Shown here: piece after piece, positions 36,304 through 44,962 of the stretch
Layout of the letters: each line of letters begins with the position of its first letter
Position numbering within the stretch: position 1 is the first letter of the stretch
Assembly: GCA_030452985.1 (NCBI GenBank)
Contig: JAKDLG010000020.1
Coordinates: 1 to 47,822 of the forward strand
Reading direction: 5' to 3'
Length of the DNA: 47,822 nucleotides
Source: Humibacillus sp.
GTDB lineage: Bacteria; Actinomycetota; Actinomycetes; Actinomycetales; Dermatophilaceae
Program-made: the position numbers and the translations under genes
Notes under the pieces: model-generated
Seen by the model: the letters and a program-made list of their open reading frames with translations, nothing else
What the model was told of the DNA's origin: nothing
Database searches by the model: none

Positions 36304-37607
36304 GGGCGAACCCACGGCATCCCGCTGCGTCCGCGATCGGTGGGACGCACCATCAGGATCTGGTCGACGCCCATGCGCCCCTCCTCGAAGGTGAGGGCGC
36401 CGCCGACGAGGTAGAGCCGCCAGACCCGGGCGACCTCTTCGCCGACCATCGCCACCACCTGGGGCCAGTTGGCCTCGAAGGTGGCGTACCAGGCGTCGAC
36501 GGTGCGCACGTAGTGCTCGCGCAGAGCGTGCACGTCGCGCACCTCGAGGCCGGCCTGCTCGATGAGGGCGACGGTCTCGCCGACGGGCCGCATGTGCATG
36601 TCGGGGGCGATGAAGGCCTCGATGAACGGTCCGCCGCCGGGGCGGGTCGTGCGCGACATCTGCTGGATCAGGGCCCGTCCACCCGGGCGCAGCAGGTCGT
36701 GGATCTTGCGGGTGTAGGTCAGATAGTTGCCCTGCCCGACGTGCTCGCCCATCTCGATCGAGCTGATCGTGTCGAACGGGCCGTCGGGTACCTCGCGGTA
36801 GTCCTGCAGCCGGATCTCGACCTGGTCCTCCAAGCCACGTTCACGGATGCGCTGGTCGATGAAGGCCTTCTGCTCCTTGGCGATCGTCACCCCGACCACG
36901 TGGGCGCCGAACTGCTCTGCGGCGTAGAGCGAGAGCGAGCCCCACCCGCAGCCGATGTCGAGGTGGCGGCCTCCCGGTTCGATGCCGAGCTTGCGGCAGA
37001 CGAGGTCGAGCTTGTCGCGCTGGGCGTCCTCGACCGTGTAGTCCGGGGCCTCGCTCGTCCAGTAGCCGCAGGAGTAGGCCATGTGGGGGTCGAGGATGAG
37101 CGAGTAGAAGTCGTTCGACAGGTCGTAGTGGTGCGAGATGGCGTCGCGGTCGCGGGTGGGGGAGTGCAACCGGCCGCGCAGCCGGGCCTGTGAGGCGGGA
37201 GGAGCCGGCGGCAGTCCGAGCGCTCCGAGTCCGAAGGCCGTGCGCAGCCCGCCTGCGAGGGTGGGCGCAAGCGTGGTCAGGGCGGGCCGGCCGGTGATCC
37301 TCAGCGCCCGCGCGTTGCTCCACACCCGGCGGAACCCGTCGAGGAGGTCGCCTTCGACGTCGAGCTCACCGGTGACATACGCCTGCGCGAGCCCGAGTTC
37401 GCCCGGGTGGCGCAGCAGCCGGCGCAGCGCGTCGCTGTCGCGCAGCACCACGGTGGGGGCCTCCGTCGGCCCGGCGGTGCTGCCGTCCCAGGCGCGCAGC
37501 CGCACCGGTAGCGCGCCTCCGAACAACGGCGCGATCAGCTCAGCCAGCTGACGGGCAATGCCACCCGGGGTCGTGGTCGCCGTCTCCCTCTTCTCGGTCA
37601 TGGTCAT
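36297..37607 (-). CDS. cyclopropane-fatty-acyl-phospholipid synthase family methyltransferase
   Basis: A 436-residue S-adenosylmethionine-dependent enzyme that adds a methylene group to the double bond of membrane acyl chains. An N-terminal lipid-binding region (about 1-130) precedes the AdoMet domain: ISHHYDLSNDFYSLILD, MAYSCGYW, HLDIGCGWGSLSLYAAE and SIEMGEHVG (catalytic Glu), ending with FEEGRMGVDQILMVRP. GAGAGG precedes the first of two closely spaced ATGs (37607, 37601). With the overlapping DUF1295 gene it resembles actinobacterial pairs that make cyclopropane or 10-methyl fatty acids. Confidence 0.9.
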   Translation of the reverse strand: MTMTEKRETATTTPGGIARQLAELIAPLFGGALPVRLRAWDGSTAGPTEAPTVVLRDSDALRRLLRHPGELGLAQAYVTGELDVEGDLLDGFRRVWSNARALRITGRPALTTLAPTLAGGLRTAFGLGALGLPPAPPASQARLRGRLHSPTRDRDAISHHYDLSNDFYSLILDPHMAYSCGYWTSEAPDYTVEDAQRDKLDLVCRKLGIEPGGRHLDIGCGWGSLSLYAAEQFGAHVVGVTIAKEQKAFIDQRIRERGLEDQVEIRLQDYREVPDGPFDTISSIEMGEHVGQGNYLTYTRKIHDLLRPGGRALIQQMSRTTRPGGGPFIEAFIAPDMHMRPVGETVALIEQAGLEVRDVHALREHYVRTVDAWYATFEANWPQVVAMVGEEVARVWRLYLVGGALTFEEGRMGVDQILMVRPTDRGRSGMPWVRPW

Positions 37608-37730
37608 GCCAGTGCCTCTCGATCGGTCATGCCCCCAGTTCGCTGTGACCGTACCCAACGGATGGGAGCTCGGCGCACCTGAGCCTCCGGGCCTGCCCGA
37701 CCTGCTCGCTCCCACCCACCCGCACCTTCT

Positions 37731-37813
37731 GCGCGTCGCGCGGCGCGTCGTGCGGGTGGTGTCGTGGATCCAGCACTTTGGGCGCGTCGCGCGGCGCGTC
37801 GCGCGAATGGTGT
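37731..37813. repeat. 32-bp direct repeat, two copies
   Basis: Copies at 37731-37762 and 37782-37813, starting GCGCGTCGCGCGGCGCGTCG, with three differences. They lie in the 254-bp gap between the fatty-acid methyltransferase start and the gamma-glutamyltransferase end. The GC-rich units can fold back on themselves. Nothing else was recognised in this gap. Confidence 0.8.
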
Positions 37814-37861
37814 GGTCGGGGGGGAGGCACGGAGAGCTCGGCAAGGGGCTGCTCGCGTGGT

Positions 37862-39382
37862 TCACGGGCTCACCCCGACGGCTGCCTCGCGACGGCTGTC
37901 GCCGGCCGCCAACAGGCCGTGGTCGGCGAGCTGCGCCGCGCCCACACCGCCGAAGAACATGTGCAGACCCGGGTAGGGGTGCGAGGGAAGGCCGCTCTGC
38001 GCCACGGCTTGCTCCATGGCCGCACCGGGCTCGTGGTCGACGCGCAGCGACCCGTCGTCGAGGGTGCGAACGTGCAGCCGGGGTGCGTCGATGGCGGACT
38101 GGAGCTCTTCGCCGTGGAGCAGCGAACGCCCGAGCACCTGCATCAGCGCGGTGGTGATGCGGTCGGCGCCCGGGGAGCCGATGGCGAGGGCCCCTCCGGT
38201 CGCGCTCCGCGCGGTGGTCGGGGCCATGTTCGAGGCGAGCCGGGTGCCGGGCGGAACCGCATGCAGCCCCAGGCGGTTCAGCTCGGGTTCGCCGAGAGCG
38301 TTGTTGAGCAGGATGCCGGTTCCGGGCACGACCATGCCGGCGCCGTAGCCCGAGCTCATCGTGATCGCGCAGGCCGTGCCCTGGTCGTCGACGGCCGACA
38401 CGTGGGCCGTGGAGGCCGAGGTCGGCAGACCCGCCAAGCCGTATCGCTCGACGGCGAGCAGCAGCGCGTGACCGTCGGTGTGCAGGTCTCGAGAGTGGTC
38501 GTGCACCGACAGGCGGTAGCCGAGAACCCGGCGCTGGATCTCGATCACATCAGCCAAGGAGAACTCGTGACGGGCGGCGAGCTCGCCGATCATCGCCGCC
38601 AGCATGGGGCCGCCCACCGAGGGTGGCGGGTTGAGGGCAACCGTCCAGTCGCCGAGGGGCCGCATGGTGGGGTGTTGCACGATCGGCGTGTAGGCGGCGA
38701 GGTCGGCTGCGGTCACCAGCCCGTCGTTCGCGGCCATGTCATCGACGAGCGCCCGACCCACCGCGCCCGTGGTGAACAGCGACGGGCCCTGCGAGCCGAG
38801 CAGGTCGAGGATGCCGGCCAGGTCGGTGTTCGTCGAAAGCTCTCCGGGTTGCAGCGTGCCACCGTCGGCGCCGGTGACCAGGGCGTAGGCCTCGTCGTCG
38901 GGCCCGAAGAGCGGGTCGCGCACGACGCCGAGGTAGAGGGCCGCCGCAGCCCCCACCCGGTAGCCCTCGCGGCAGGCCTGGGCAGCGGGTTCGACCAGAC
39001 GGCGCCAGGGCAGCACCGCATACTGCTCGCGCGCCAGCGCCAGCGCTTGCATCGCTCCGGAGTTGGCGACCGAACCATGGCCGGCCCCCATCGTCACCCC
39101 GCCGCCGTAGTCGGTGCTGACCTGTCGGACGCCGCGCCCGAACGCCTCGGCGGGCAGCCCGCGGCCGGGCATCTCGACGTTGCCGTCGATGACGACCGGG
39201 TCATGGCCGGCGGGCCAGATGTTGACGAAGGCGCCGCCCATGATGCTCACGACGCCCGGTTCGGTGCTCATCGCCGTGATCGCGGCGGCGATCGCGGCGT
39301 CGACGGCGTTGCCACCCTCGTCACCCGCCAGAAGCCCGGCCTTCAGCGCCGCCGCCCCGGTGGCGGCGACCGCCACCCTCAT
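37862..39382 (-). CDS. gamma-glutamyltransferase-family protein
   Basis: A 506-residue Ntn-hydrolase of the gamma-glutamyltranspeptidase family, which self-cleaves and then transfers or hydrolyses gamma-glutamyl groups. It has AGDEGGNAVDAAIAAAI, GVVSIMGGAFVNIW, NPPPSVGGPMLAAM and the cleavage/nucleophile site STAHVSAVDDQG (Thr325), with ASNMAPTTA and IGSPGADRI downstream. No signal peptide is evident: the frame starts [16 protein letters not shown] directly, so the protein is probably cytoplasmic, unlike classical secreted Ggt. It shares one base (TGATG) with the upstream AhpD-like gene, so the two are co-expressed. Confidence 0.88.
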   Translation of the reverse strand: MRVAVAATGAAALKAGLLAGDEGGNAVDAAIAAAITAMSTEPGVVSIMGGAFVNIWPAGHDPVVIDGNVEMPGRGLPAEAFGRGVRQVSTDYGGGVTMGAGHGSVANSGAMQALALAREQYAVLPWRRLVEPAAQACREGYRVGAAAALYLGVVRDPLFGPDDEAYALVTGADGGTLQPGELSTNTDLAGILDLLGSQGPSLFTTGAVGRALVDDMAANDGLVTAADLAAYTPIVQHPTMRPLGDWTVALNPPPSVGGPMLAAMIGELAARHEFSLADVIEIQRRVLGYRLSVHDHSRDLHTDGHALLLAVERYGLAGLPTSASTAHVSAVDDQGTACAITMSSGYGAGMVVPGTGILLNNALGEPELNRLGLHAVPPGTRLASNMAPTTARSATGGALAIGSPGADRITTALMQVLGRSLLHGEELQSAIDAPRLHVRTLDDGSLRVDHEPGAAMEQAVAQSGLPSHPYPGLHMFFGGVGAAQLADHGLLAAGDSRREAAVGVSP

Positions 39383-39957
39383 CAGGGCCGACCGATCGAG
39401 TGGTACTCCGTGTTGGGCACGAGGCCGAGGGCCGTGCTGACCCGGTTGGTCATGTTGAACATGCCCACGATCTGCACCAGCTCGACGATCTCGTGGTCGC
39501 CGAGGCCGACGTCACGCAGCGGCTGGAGGTCGTCCTCGACCACGTCGGCCGGGTGCAGCGTCAGCCGCTCGGCATAGTCCGCCATCGCCCGCTCGCGTTC
39601 GCCCAGCCCGGCCTGGCGCCAGTTCACCCCGACGAGGTCGGCGGTGACGGCATCCCCCGTGAAAGTGCGCAGGGCCGCCCCATGGCTGACGGCGCAGTAG
39701 TCGCAGCGGTTGACGCTGCTCACGACGACCGCGAGCAGCTCTCGGTCGGCGTTGCTGAGGTGTCCCTCCTTGTTGACGAGCAGGTTGAAGTAGCGCCACC
39801 AGGCGAGAAACTGCTCGCCGTTGACCGCCTGCCCGCGAAAGACGTTGGGCACGAAGCCGAAGGCCTCCTGAGACTTGTCCCAGAGGCGGCTCACGCCCTC
39901 CGGCACGTCGTCGCGGTCAGGCACGGACAGATAAGAGATGCGCGTCGGGTCACCCAT
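39382..39957 (-). CDS. carboxymuconolactone decarboxylase / AhpD-like peroxidase-related protein
   Basis: A 191-residue alpha-helical protein with the AhpD redox motif [11 protein letters not shown] (Cys85, Cys88, His92). It begins [14 protein letters not shown] and has VPNVFRGQA typical of the peroxidase-related subgroup. AhpD-like proteins reduce peroxides or act as thiol partners. The ATG at 39957 was chosen because family similarity begins there. It overlaps the gamma-glutamyltransferase start, suggesting a joint role in thiol or peroxide handling; this is inference. Confidence 0.85.
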   Translation of the reverse strand: MGDPTRISYLSVPDRDDVPEGVSRLWDKSQEAFGFVPNVFRGQAVNGEQFLAWWRYFNLLVNKEGHLSNADRELLAVVVSSVNRCDYCAVSHGAALRTFTGDAVTADLVGVNWRQAGLGERERAMADYAERLTLHPADVVEDDLQPLRDVGLGDHEIVELVQIVGMFNMTNRVSTALGLVPNTEYHSIGRP

Positions 39958-40057
39958 GCCCCAACCGTATGCCGCTGGGGTCCCGTCGGCAGACCGAGAC
40001 CCGGCAGGACTCGGCATCACCCGACCGTCAGCCCCTGTCAGCCCCTGTCAGCCGGCC

Positions 40058-41053
40058 TCAGGCGGGTTCGAGGGAGATCTGCCGGTGAGCCTCGTCGGTC
40101 GTGGCGACGACCGTGACGGCCGTGGCGGCCTCGCACAACGCCTCGAGGGCGGCGCCCACGGCCGGCACCCGCTGCAGGTCGGGGGTGGTGACGGCGAGAA
40201 TCTGACGACGCGAAGGGGGCGAGAGCGGAAGCGCCACCACGTCGTCGTGCTTGGCGGCCCCGAGGATGATGTCAGGCACGAGCGCGATGCCGAGGCCGAC
40301 GCCGACCAGGCCGAGCTGGGCGACGTAGTCCTCGGTCTCGAAGGCGACGTTCGGGGTGAACCCTTCCCGCGCGGCGAGCGTGAGCAGGTGGCCGCGACAG
40401 CGGGTGCACCCGGCGATCCAGTCGTCCCCGCTGAAGTCGGCCATGGTGGCGGACGGCTTGTCGGCGAGGGGATGACTGCGCGGCACCACGAGGCGCACCT
40501 CGTCGACGAGCAGGCGGCGGGTGACGAGCAGCGAGAGATCCTCCTCGAGCTCGCCGACGTCACCGAGGTCGCCCGTGTTGCCCCTGTCGCCCGCGTCGCC
40601 GCCGTAGACGAAGACGATGGCGATGTCGCAGTCACCGGCGCGAAGGGCGGCGAGCGACTCGGGCGGCTCTCCTTCGGTGAAGGTGACCGTGAGGTCGGGG
40701 TGGTTCCGCTTGACGATGGCCAGCGCCTGGGGCACGAGGGTCGCCGACGAGCTGGGGAAGGCCATCAGCCGCACCCGCCCGGCCCGCAGTCCGGCGATCG
40801 CGGTGATCTCCTCCTGCGCGGCATCCAGGGCGGCGAGCACCCCGACGGCGTGCCGGGCGAGCACGTTGCCCGCCTCGGTCAGGCGCACCTGCCGGCCGTA
40901 GCGCTCGACCAGCACCGTGCCGGTGCGCTGCTCGAGGCGGCGAACCATCTGGGAGATCGCGGGCTGGGTGAAGCCGAGTGCGTTCGCGGCGCTGGTGAAG
41001 CTTCCCTCGTCGGCAATGGCCTTCATGACCCGCAGGCCGGCAGCATCGATCAT
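40058..41053 (-). CDS. LysR-family transcriptional regulator
   Basis: A 331-residue regulator with the LysR winged helix at the N-terminus (FTSAANALGFTQPAISQMVR, about 19-38) and a two-lobed effector domain. A Gly/Asp-rich insert (GGDAGDRGNTGDLGD, about 150-165), encoded by 9-bp-like repeats near 40560-40610, interrupts the effector domain. TATGAT lies six bases before the ATG at 41053, so the message is probably leaderless; the longer upstream frame has no similarity. Its target may be the adjacent sirtuin, the AhpD-like/gamma-glutamyltransferase unit or itself. Confidence 0.88.
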   Translation of the reverse strand: MIDAAGLRVMKAIADEGSFTSAANALGFTQPAISQMVRRLEQRTGTVLVERYGRQVRLTEAGNVLARHAVGVLAALDAAQEEITAIAGLRAGRVRLMAFPSSSATLVPQALAIVKRNHPDLTVTFTEGEPPESLAALRAGDCDIAIVFVYGGDAGDRGNTGDLGDVGELEEDLSLLVTRRLLVDEVRLVVPRSHPLADKPSATMADFSGDDWIAGCTRCRGHLLTLAAREGFTPNVAFETEDYVAQLGLVGVGLGIALVPDIILGAAKHDDVVALPLSPPSRRQILAVTTPDLQRVPAVGAALEALCEAATAVTVVATTDEAHRQISLEPA

Positions 41054-41062
41054 AAACCCATC

Positions 41063-41077
41063 ATAACCAGGTATTAT
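41063..41077. promoter_or_regulatory. LysR-type inverted repeat at the lysR promoter
   Basis: ATAACCAGGTATTAT: arms ATAA and TTAT around seven bases, overlapping the TATGAT -10 box of the LysR gene. This AT-rich palindrome stands out in a very GC-rich region and suits autorepression. Confidence 0.55.
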
Positions 41078-41212
41078 GGATGCCCGTACTTTCCTCGTCG
41101 CCATGTCGCGTCGCCGCCTCAGCGGCCACCGTGTCAGACCCTGCGCCCGGTTCGCTGCAGGCGGGTCGTCGGCCGGCACGCGCGGTGGCGGTGTTCCACG
41201 TACGCTGGATGC

Positions 41213-42190
41213 GTGCAGCCGTCGTCCGTCCCCGCTCCGACCGGGGTGACCTCGGAAGCCGCCGACATCAGACCTACCGGTCGGCTGACCCGCCTGTCGA
41301 CCTCGCGGCCGCTCCCGCTCGAGGTCACCGACCTCGGCACCCTGCACGACCTCGTCGAGCTGGTCGGCGGCGGTGGTGTCGTGGTGCTGAGCGGCGCCGG
41401 CCTCTCCACCGAGTCCGGCATCCCCGACTACCGTGGCCCCGACGGGTTGCGCCGGGTCGAGCCGATGACCTTCGGCGAGTTCGCCGGCTCGAGCGAAGCC
41501 AGGCGTCGGTACTGGGCCCGCAGCTACATCGGCTGGCAGCGCTTCAACGCAGCCTCGCCGAACGCCGGACACCGGCACGTCACCGAGCTGCAGCGGGCCG
41601 GCTACGTCGGCCCGGTCATCACCCAGAACGTCGACGGGCTGCACCAGGCCGCCGGCGCCATCGACGTCACCGAGCTGCATGGCTCGCTCGACCGGGCCGT
41701 CTGCCTCACCTGCGGTGAGGTGACCTCGCGGGTGGGCCTGCACGATCGGATGAGCGAGGCCAACCCGGGCTTCATGGAGCGTTTCGCGGCGGCGGCGGCA
41801 TCCGTCGGCTCGCAGTGGGGTGAGCAGGTCCGTCCGGACGGCGACATCGTGCTCGCCGACGACCTGGTCCGATCGTTCCACGCGCCGTGGTGCCTCGTCT
41901 GCGGGCACGACACCGTCAAGCCCGACGTCGTCTTCTTCGGCGAGTCCGTGCCCAAGGCGCTCGTCGAACGATGCTTCGACCTCGTCGACCAGGCGGGCGC
42001 CCTGCTGGTGCTCGGCAGCTCGCTGGCGGTGATGAGCGGCTATCGCTTCGTGCGCCGCGCGCACCGTGAGGGCACCCCGGTCGCCATCGTGACCCGCTCA
42101 GCCACCCGGGGTGACGCCGAGGCGAGCATCCGGTTGCACGCCCCGCTGGGCGAGACGCTCGACCGGCTGGTCGACGGACTGCGCGTCTGA
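41213..42190 (+). CDS. Sir2-family NAD-dependent protein deacylase
   Basis: A 325-residue sirtuin that removes acyl groups from lysines while consuming NAD. It has GAGLSTESGIPDYRG (61-75), TQNVDGLH (137-144), the catalytic His in ELHGS (His156), zinc cysteines in CLTCGE (164, 167) and CLVCGHD, and VLGSSLAV. The segment between the zinc pairs is longer than in the shortest bacterial sirtuins. GTG start; TACGCT (41201-41206) is six bases upstream, indicating a leaderless message. Confidence 0.92.
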   Translation: MQPSSVPAPTGVTSEAADIRPTGRLTRLSTSRPLPLEVTDLGTLHDLVELVGGGGVVVLSGAGLSTESGIPDYRGPDGLRRVEPMTFGEFAGSSEARRRYWARSYIGWQRFNAASPNAGHRHVTELQRAGYVGPVITQNVDGLHQAAGAIDVTELHGSLDRAVCLTCGEVTSRVGLHDRMSEANPGFMERFAAAAASVGSQWGEQVRPDGDIVLADDLVRSFHAPWCLVCGHDTVKPDVVFFGESVPKALVERCFDLVDQAGALLVLGSSLAVMSGYRFVRRAHREGTPVAIVTRSATRGDAEASIRLHAPLGETLDRLVDGLRV

Positions 42191-42227
42191 CTCGGCCGCT
42201 CTGGCAGTTCTCTACTGCGGCACTGCT

Positions 42228-43124
42228 CTACTGCGCCACGCCGTCGCAGTGGCGGCCCTCGTCGGGAGAGCTCGTGCTCAGGTCCCAGAGCTCTATGGTC
42301 TGCACGATCCAGTAGGTGGCGAAGAGCACGATCACCACGACCTCGGCAACGAGGACGACGTGGTTCAGGCCGCCCACCGTCAGTGCCACCACGAGGGTCA
42401 GGGCCAGCATGATGCCCAGGGCGAGCGCCAGACAGAGGTAGATGCGTCGGTAGGGCGTATCGGCGCCGTTGTGGCGTTCGTCGACTCCACGGGCGCTGAG
42501 CACCATCACGGCGATCACCCCCGCCACCATGGTGGCGGCCGCGATGTCATGGCTGATGGCAATAAAGCTGTCGCGCAGCACGAGGAAGAGCACGAGCTCG
42601 AAGAGCAGCACGGCGCCGCAGATCACCGACAGCCAGATCGTGGTCGTGCTCGGCGGGCTGGAGACCCCCCGTCGCACCGTGGCCCGCTTGAGCACCGAGG
42701 CCGCCACTGCCGCGATGACGGCCGCGACGATCAGCGTCCAGATGTTGTTGCGCACCGACATGGCGATCTCGGACGTGCTGAGCGCGAACCCGCTGGGGCC
42801 GCAGAGGTTGTCGGGCACCGTCGGCACCATCGCCACGACGACCGCCATGAACCCCGAGAAGTTGAGCAGCACATCCTCTTCGGGTGAGTGCCCCTTGTAG
42901 ACGATGAGCACCACCCCGATCGCGCACAGCGACCCGACCAGCACCGTGCGCACCGGCGTGTAGTAGTACGCGCTGATCGAACCCAGGAAGCAGGACTGTC
43001 CGGTGTCCTGCCACTGCCAGAACCACTCGTAGCCGACCGAGAAGAGGATCATGAACAGCAGTACGACGATCGCGGCCCGCAGGTAGCGGTAGGTGTAGAT
43101 GACGTCGCGGTTCGGTGCTGGCAC
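42228..43124 (-). CDS. unrecognised multi-helix membrane protein
   Basis: A 298-residue protein with about seven or eight membrane helices and no family I can name. Features are SISAYYYTPVRTVLVGSLCAIG after helix 1, YKGHSPEEDVLLNFSG, a region between helices holding NLCGPSGFALSTSEI, and a hydrophilic C-terminus. The start at 43124 (GTG) is chosen because GAGGAG lies six bases before it; an earlier in-frame GTG at 43145 lacks this. The 146-bp gap between it and lexA shows nothing else recognisable. It may be a sensor-less integral membrane protein common in Actinobacteria. Confidence 0.75.
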   Translation of the reverse strand: MPAPNRDVIYTYRYLRAAIVVLLFMILFSVGYEWFWQWQDTGQSCFLGSISAYYYTPVRTVLVGSLCAIGVVLIVYKGHSPEEDVLLNFSGFMAVVVAMVPTVPDNLCGPSGFALSTSEIAMSVRNNIWTLIVAAVIAAVAASVLKRATVRRGVSSPPSTTTIWLSVICGAVLLFELVLFLVLRDSFIAISHDIAAATMVAGVIAVMVLSARGVDERHNGADTPYRRIYLCLALALGIMLALTLVVALTVGGLNHVVLVAEVVVIVLFATYWIVQTIELWDLSTSSPDEGRHCDGVAQ

Positions 43125-43270
43125 GGCGCGCTCCTCGAAGGTCACTGCTGCTGCGGGGTTGCCGTCGGGTCAGGGGCAACGCGAGGACAACCTGCTACCT
43201 GCAGGATGCCGGTCCGCCGGGCTCAGCGCCAACGACACGAGGGCAGCGACCACGAAGCGACCAAGACCGG

Positions 43271-44005
43271 TCAGATGCGACGGAGCACCGCCGTGACCTT
43301 GCCCAGGATCGTGGCGTGGTCGCCGTCGATGGGAGAGAAGTTGGGGTTGTGCGGCATCAGCCAGACGTGCCCGTCGGTGCGCTTGAAGGTTTTGACGGTG
43401 GCTTCGTTGTCGAGCAGGGCGGCCACGATGTCGCCGTTGTCGGCCGTCTGCTGCTGCGCCACCACGACCCAGTCGCCGTCGCAGATGGCCGCGTCGATCA
43501 TCGAGTCGCCGACCACCTTGAGCAAGAAGAGCGAGCCCTCACCCACCAGCTGTTTGGGTAGGGGGAAGACCTCGTCGACCACCTCGTCGGCGAGGATCGG
43601 CACGCCGGCGGCGATCTGCCCGAGGACGGGAACGTAGGCCGCCTCCGGTCGGGCATCACCGGAGCCGGTCTCGGGATCGTGGCGGGAGATGGCTCCGTCA
43701 GAAGGCCCCGAGATGGAGGCGGTGCGCCGGTGGGCGAGCTCGTCGGGGGTGGCGTCGGGGGAGACGACCTCGATGGCGCGCGGCCGGTTGGGGTCGCGCC
43801 GCAGGAAACCCTTGCGTTCGAGGGCAGCAAGCTGGTGCGAGACGCTGGAGGGGCTGGCCAGGCCGACGGCCTCGCCGATCTCACGCATGCTGGGCGGGTA
43901 GCCGCGACGGTCGACCGAGTTGCGGATCACCTCGAGCACGCGCCGCTGACGCATGGTCAGGCCGTCGCCCCGGTCACGCTCGGGAAGCTCGGTCACGTCA
44001 GCCAT
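43271..44005 (-). CDS. lexA: LexA repressor
   Basis: A 244-residue SOS regulator. The N-terminal winged helix ([14 protein letters not shown] through [16 protein letters not shown]) binds DNA. A longer linker (about 85-125) precedes the self-cleavage site Ala133-Gly134 (QIAAGVPI), and the protease pair is Ser168 (GDSMID) and Lys205 (ATVKTF). Cleavage on RecA filaments would derepress SOS genes. The start is ATG at 44005. Upstream lie CGAAC half-sites and SOS-box-like sites shared with the divergent LysM gene. Confidence 0.96.
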   Translation of the reverse strand: MADVTELPERDRGDGLTMRQRRVLEVIRNSVDRRGYPPSMREIGEAVGLASPSSVSHQLAALERKGFLRRDPNRPRAIEVVSPDATPDELAHRRTASISGPSDGAISRHDPETGSGDARPEAAYVPVLGQIAAGVPILADEVVDEVFPLPKQLVGEGSLFLLKVVGDSMIDAAICDGDWVVVAQQQTADNGDIVAALLDNEATVKTFKRTDGHVWLMPHNPNFSPIDGDHATILGKVTAVLRRI

Positions 44006-44144
44006 GGTGCACCCTTCGTCGGTTTGCGCCGCTGTGGATCGGCCCCGTCGCAGCCCGTAGAACGGCGGGGGATCGACCCAGTGTCAGTGGTGACTGGTGT
44101 GGTTGTTGTTGTGAGCACAGACTACGAGTTTCGAACACAGTTGC

Positions 44145-44158
44145 CAAACACCTGTTCG
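44145..44158. promoter_or_regulatory. SOS-box-like LexA site
   Basis: CAAACACCTGTTCG, one mismatch from the actinobacterial LexA consensus CGAACN4GTTCG. It lies in the shared lexA / LysM-gene promoter region. Confidence 0.6.
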
Positions 44159-44213
44159 AGGCGTGTCTCGACTTTCTCGAACAGGCGTGCTAGACATCGC
44201 ACAGACGTTCTAT

Positions 44214-44227
44214 CGAACAGCCGTTCC
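44214..44227. promoter_or_regulatory. second SOS-box-like LexA site
   Basis: CGAACAGCCGTTCC, one mismatch from CGAACN4GTTCG, 58 bp before the LysM gene. Further CGAACA half-sites occur at 44132 and 44188. Confidence 0.6.
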
Positions 44228-44284
44228 AGTACCACGCGCACGAACCGTTTCCCGATCTGTTCCCCCCTCGATGAGGAGTGCACC

Positions 44285-44716
44285 ATGGGCGCCACCGTCC
44301 TGACCTTCACGGATGCCGCAGTCCCGACGTCAGGCGCGCCGCTGGGCTCGCCGGGCACGCACCCCTCCGGACACCCCGCACGCCCCCAGCTGAGGCTCGT
44401 CCCGGCGGGTCGGCAGGCGGCGGAGACGGCCCGTTCCGAGCGACCGCGCCTGCGCCTGACACGCTTCGGTCGGCTGACGGTGACCGTGGCCACCCTGGCC
44501 GTGGTGATCGCGCTCGGTGTCGGGCTCGTCGGGCAGCTCGCCTCCACTGGCTTCGAGGGCCGGCCGGTGACGGTCGAGTCGGGGCAGACGTTGTCCGAGA
44601 TCGCGGCCCGCGAGCTGCCAGACGTCCCGGTTCGCGAAGGCGTGGTGTCGCTGCAGCTGGCCAACGGCCTGTCCACCGACCAGGTCCACGCGGGGCAGCG
44701 TCTGCTCGTCCCCTGA
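44285..44716 (+). CDS. LysM-domain membrane protein, SOS-linked (ChiZ/Rv2719c-like)
   Basis: A 143-residue protein with a Pro/Ala/Arg-rich cytoplasmic N-terminus (about 1-58), one membrane helix (about 62-84) and an external LysM peptidoglycan-binding domain (VTVESGQTLSEIAA through GQRLLVP). GAGGAG precedes the ATG. Divergence from lexA and SOS-box-like sites match Mycobacterium Rv2719c (ChiZ) and the analogous YneA and DivS, which stop cell division after DNA damage. Function here is inferred from that context; no hydrolase domain is visible. Confidence 0.85.
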   Translation: MGATVLTFTDAAVPTSGAPLGSPGTHPSGHPARPQLRLVPAGRQAAETARSERPRLRLTRFGRLTVTVATLAVVIALGVGLVGQLASTGFEGRPVTVESGQTLSEIAARELPDVPVREGVVSLQLANGLSTDQVHAGQRLLVP

Positions 44717-44815
44717 GGTAGCACCTCCTGCTGGCCTCGCCAGCCCGAGACGGCCGTTCTGGTTCACCGCCGGCGGCTCGGCCCGAGCGGCGCTTCGACC
44801 CCGCCGCACGTGCCT

Positions 44816-44848
44816 GAACGCCGCACCCCACGTTGGGGTGCGGCGTTC
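44816..44848. terminator. strong intrinsic-type terminator hairpin
   Basis: GAACGCCGCACCCCA and its perfect complement form a 15-bp stem around the loop CGT. No T-run follows, as is common in Actinobacteria. It lies 100 bp after the LysM gene. The rest of the 246-bp gap holds no gene I recognise. Confidence 0.8.
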
Positions 44849-44962
44849 TCACGTTGCCCCACCAGGGCTGTCAGAGTGCGGGCTGTGGACAGCCGAATGC
44901 ACGAGGGCCGCTGGCACCGTAGCGTTTTCGTGGGGAGTGGAGCGCGACGAAGGGAGCCGACG

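Noticed and set aside
39938..40060. CCCCTGTCAG repeat near 40027-40050 as a regulatory element
   Set aside because: Only two or three 10-bp units directly after the LysR gene; no structure or partner.
39938..41212. Plus-strand open frame continuous with the sirtuin, suggesting a 750-residue protein
   Set aside because: The part before 41213 is antisense to the LysR gene and has no similarity; a promoter sits directly before 41213.
44207..44218. GTTCTATCGAAC as an SOS box
   Set aside because: Its halves are in the reverse order (GTTC..GAAC) to the LexA consensus; the overlapping site at 44214 fits better.
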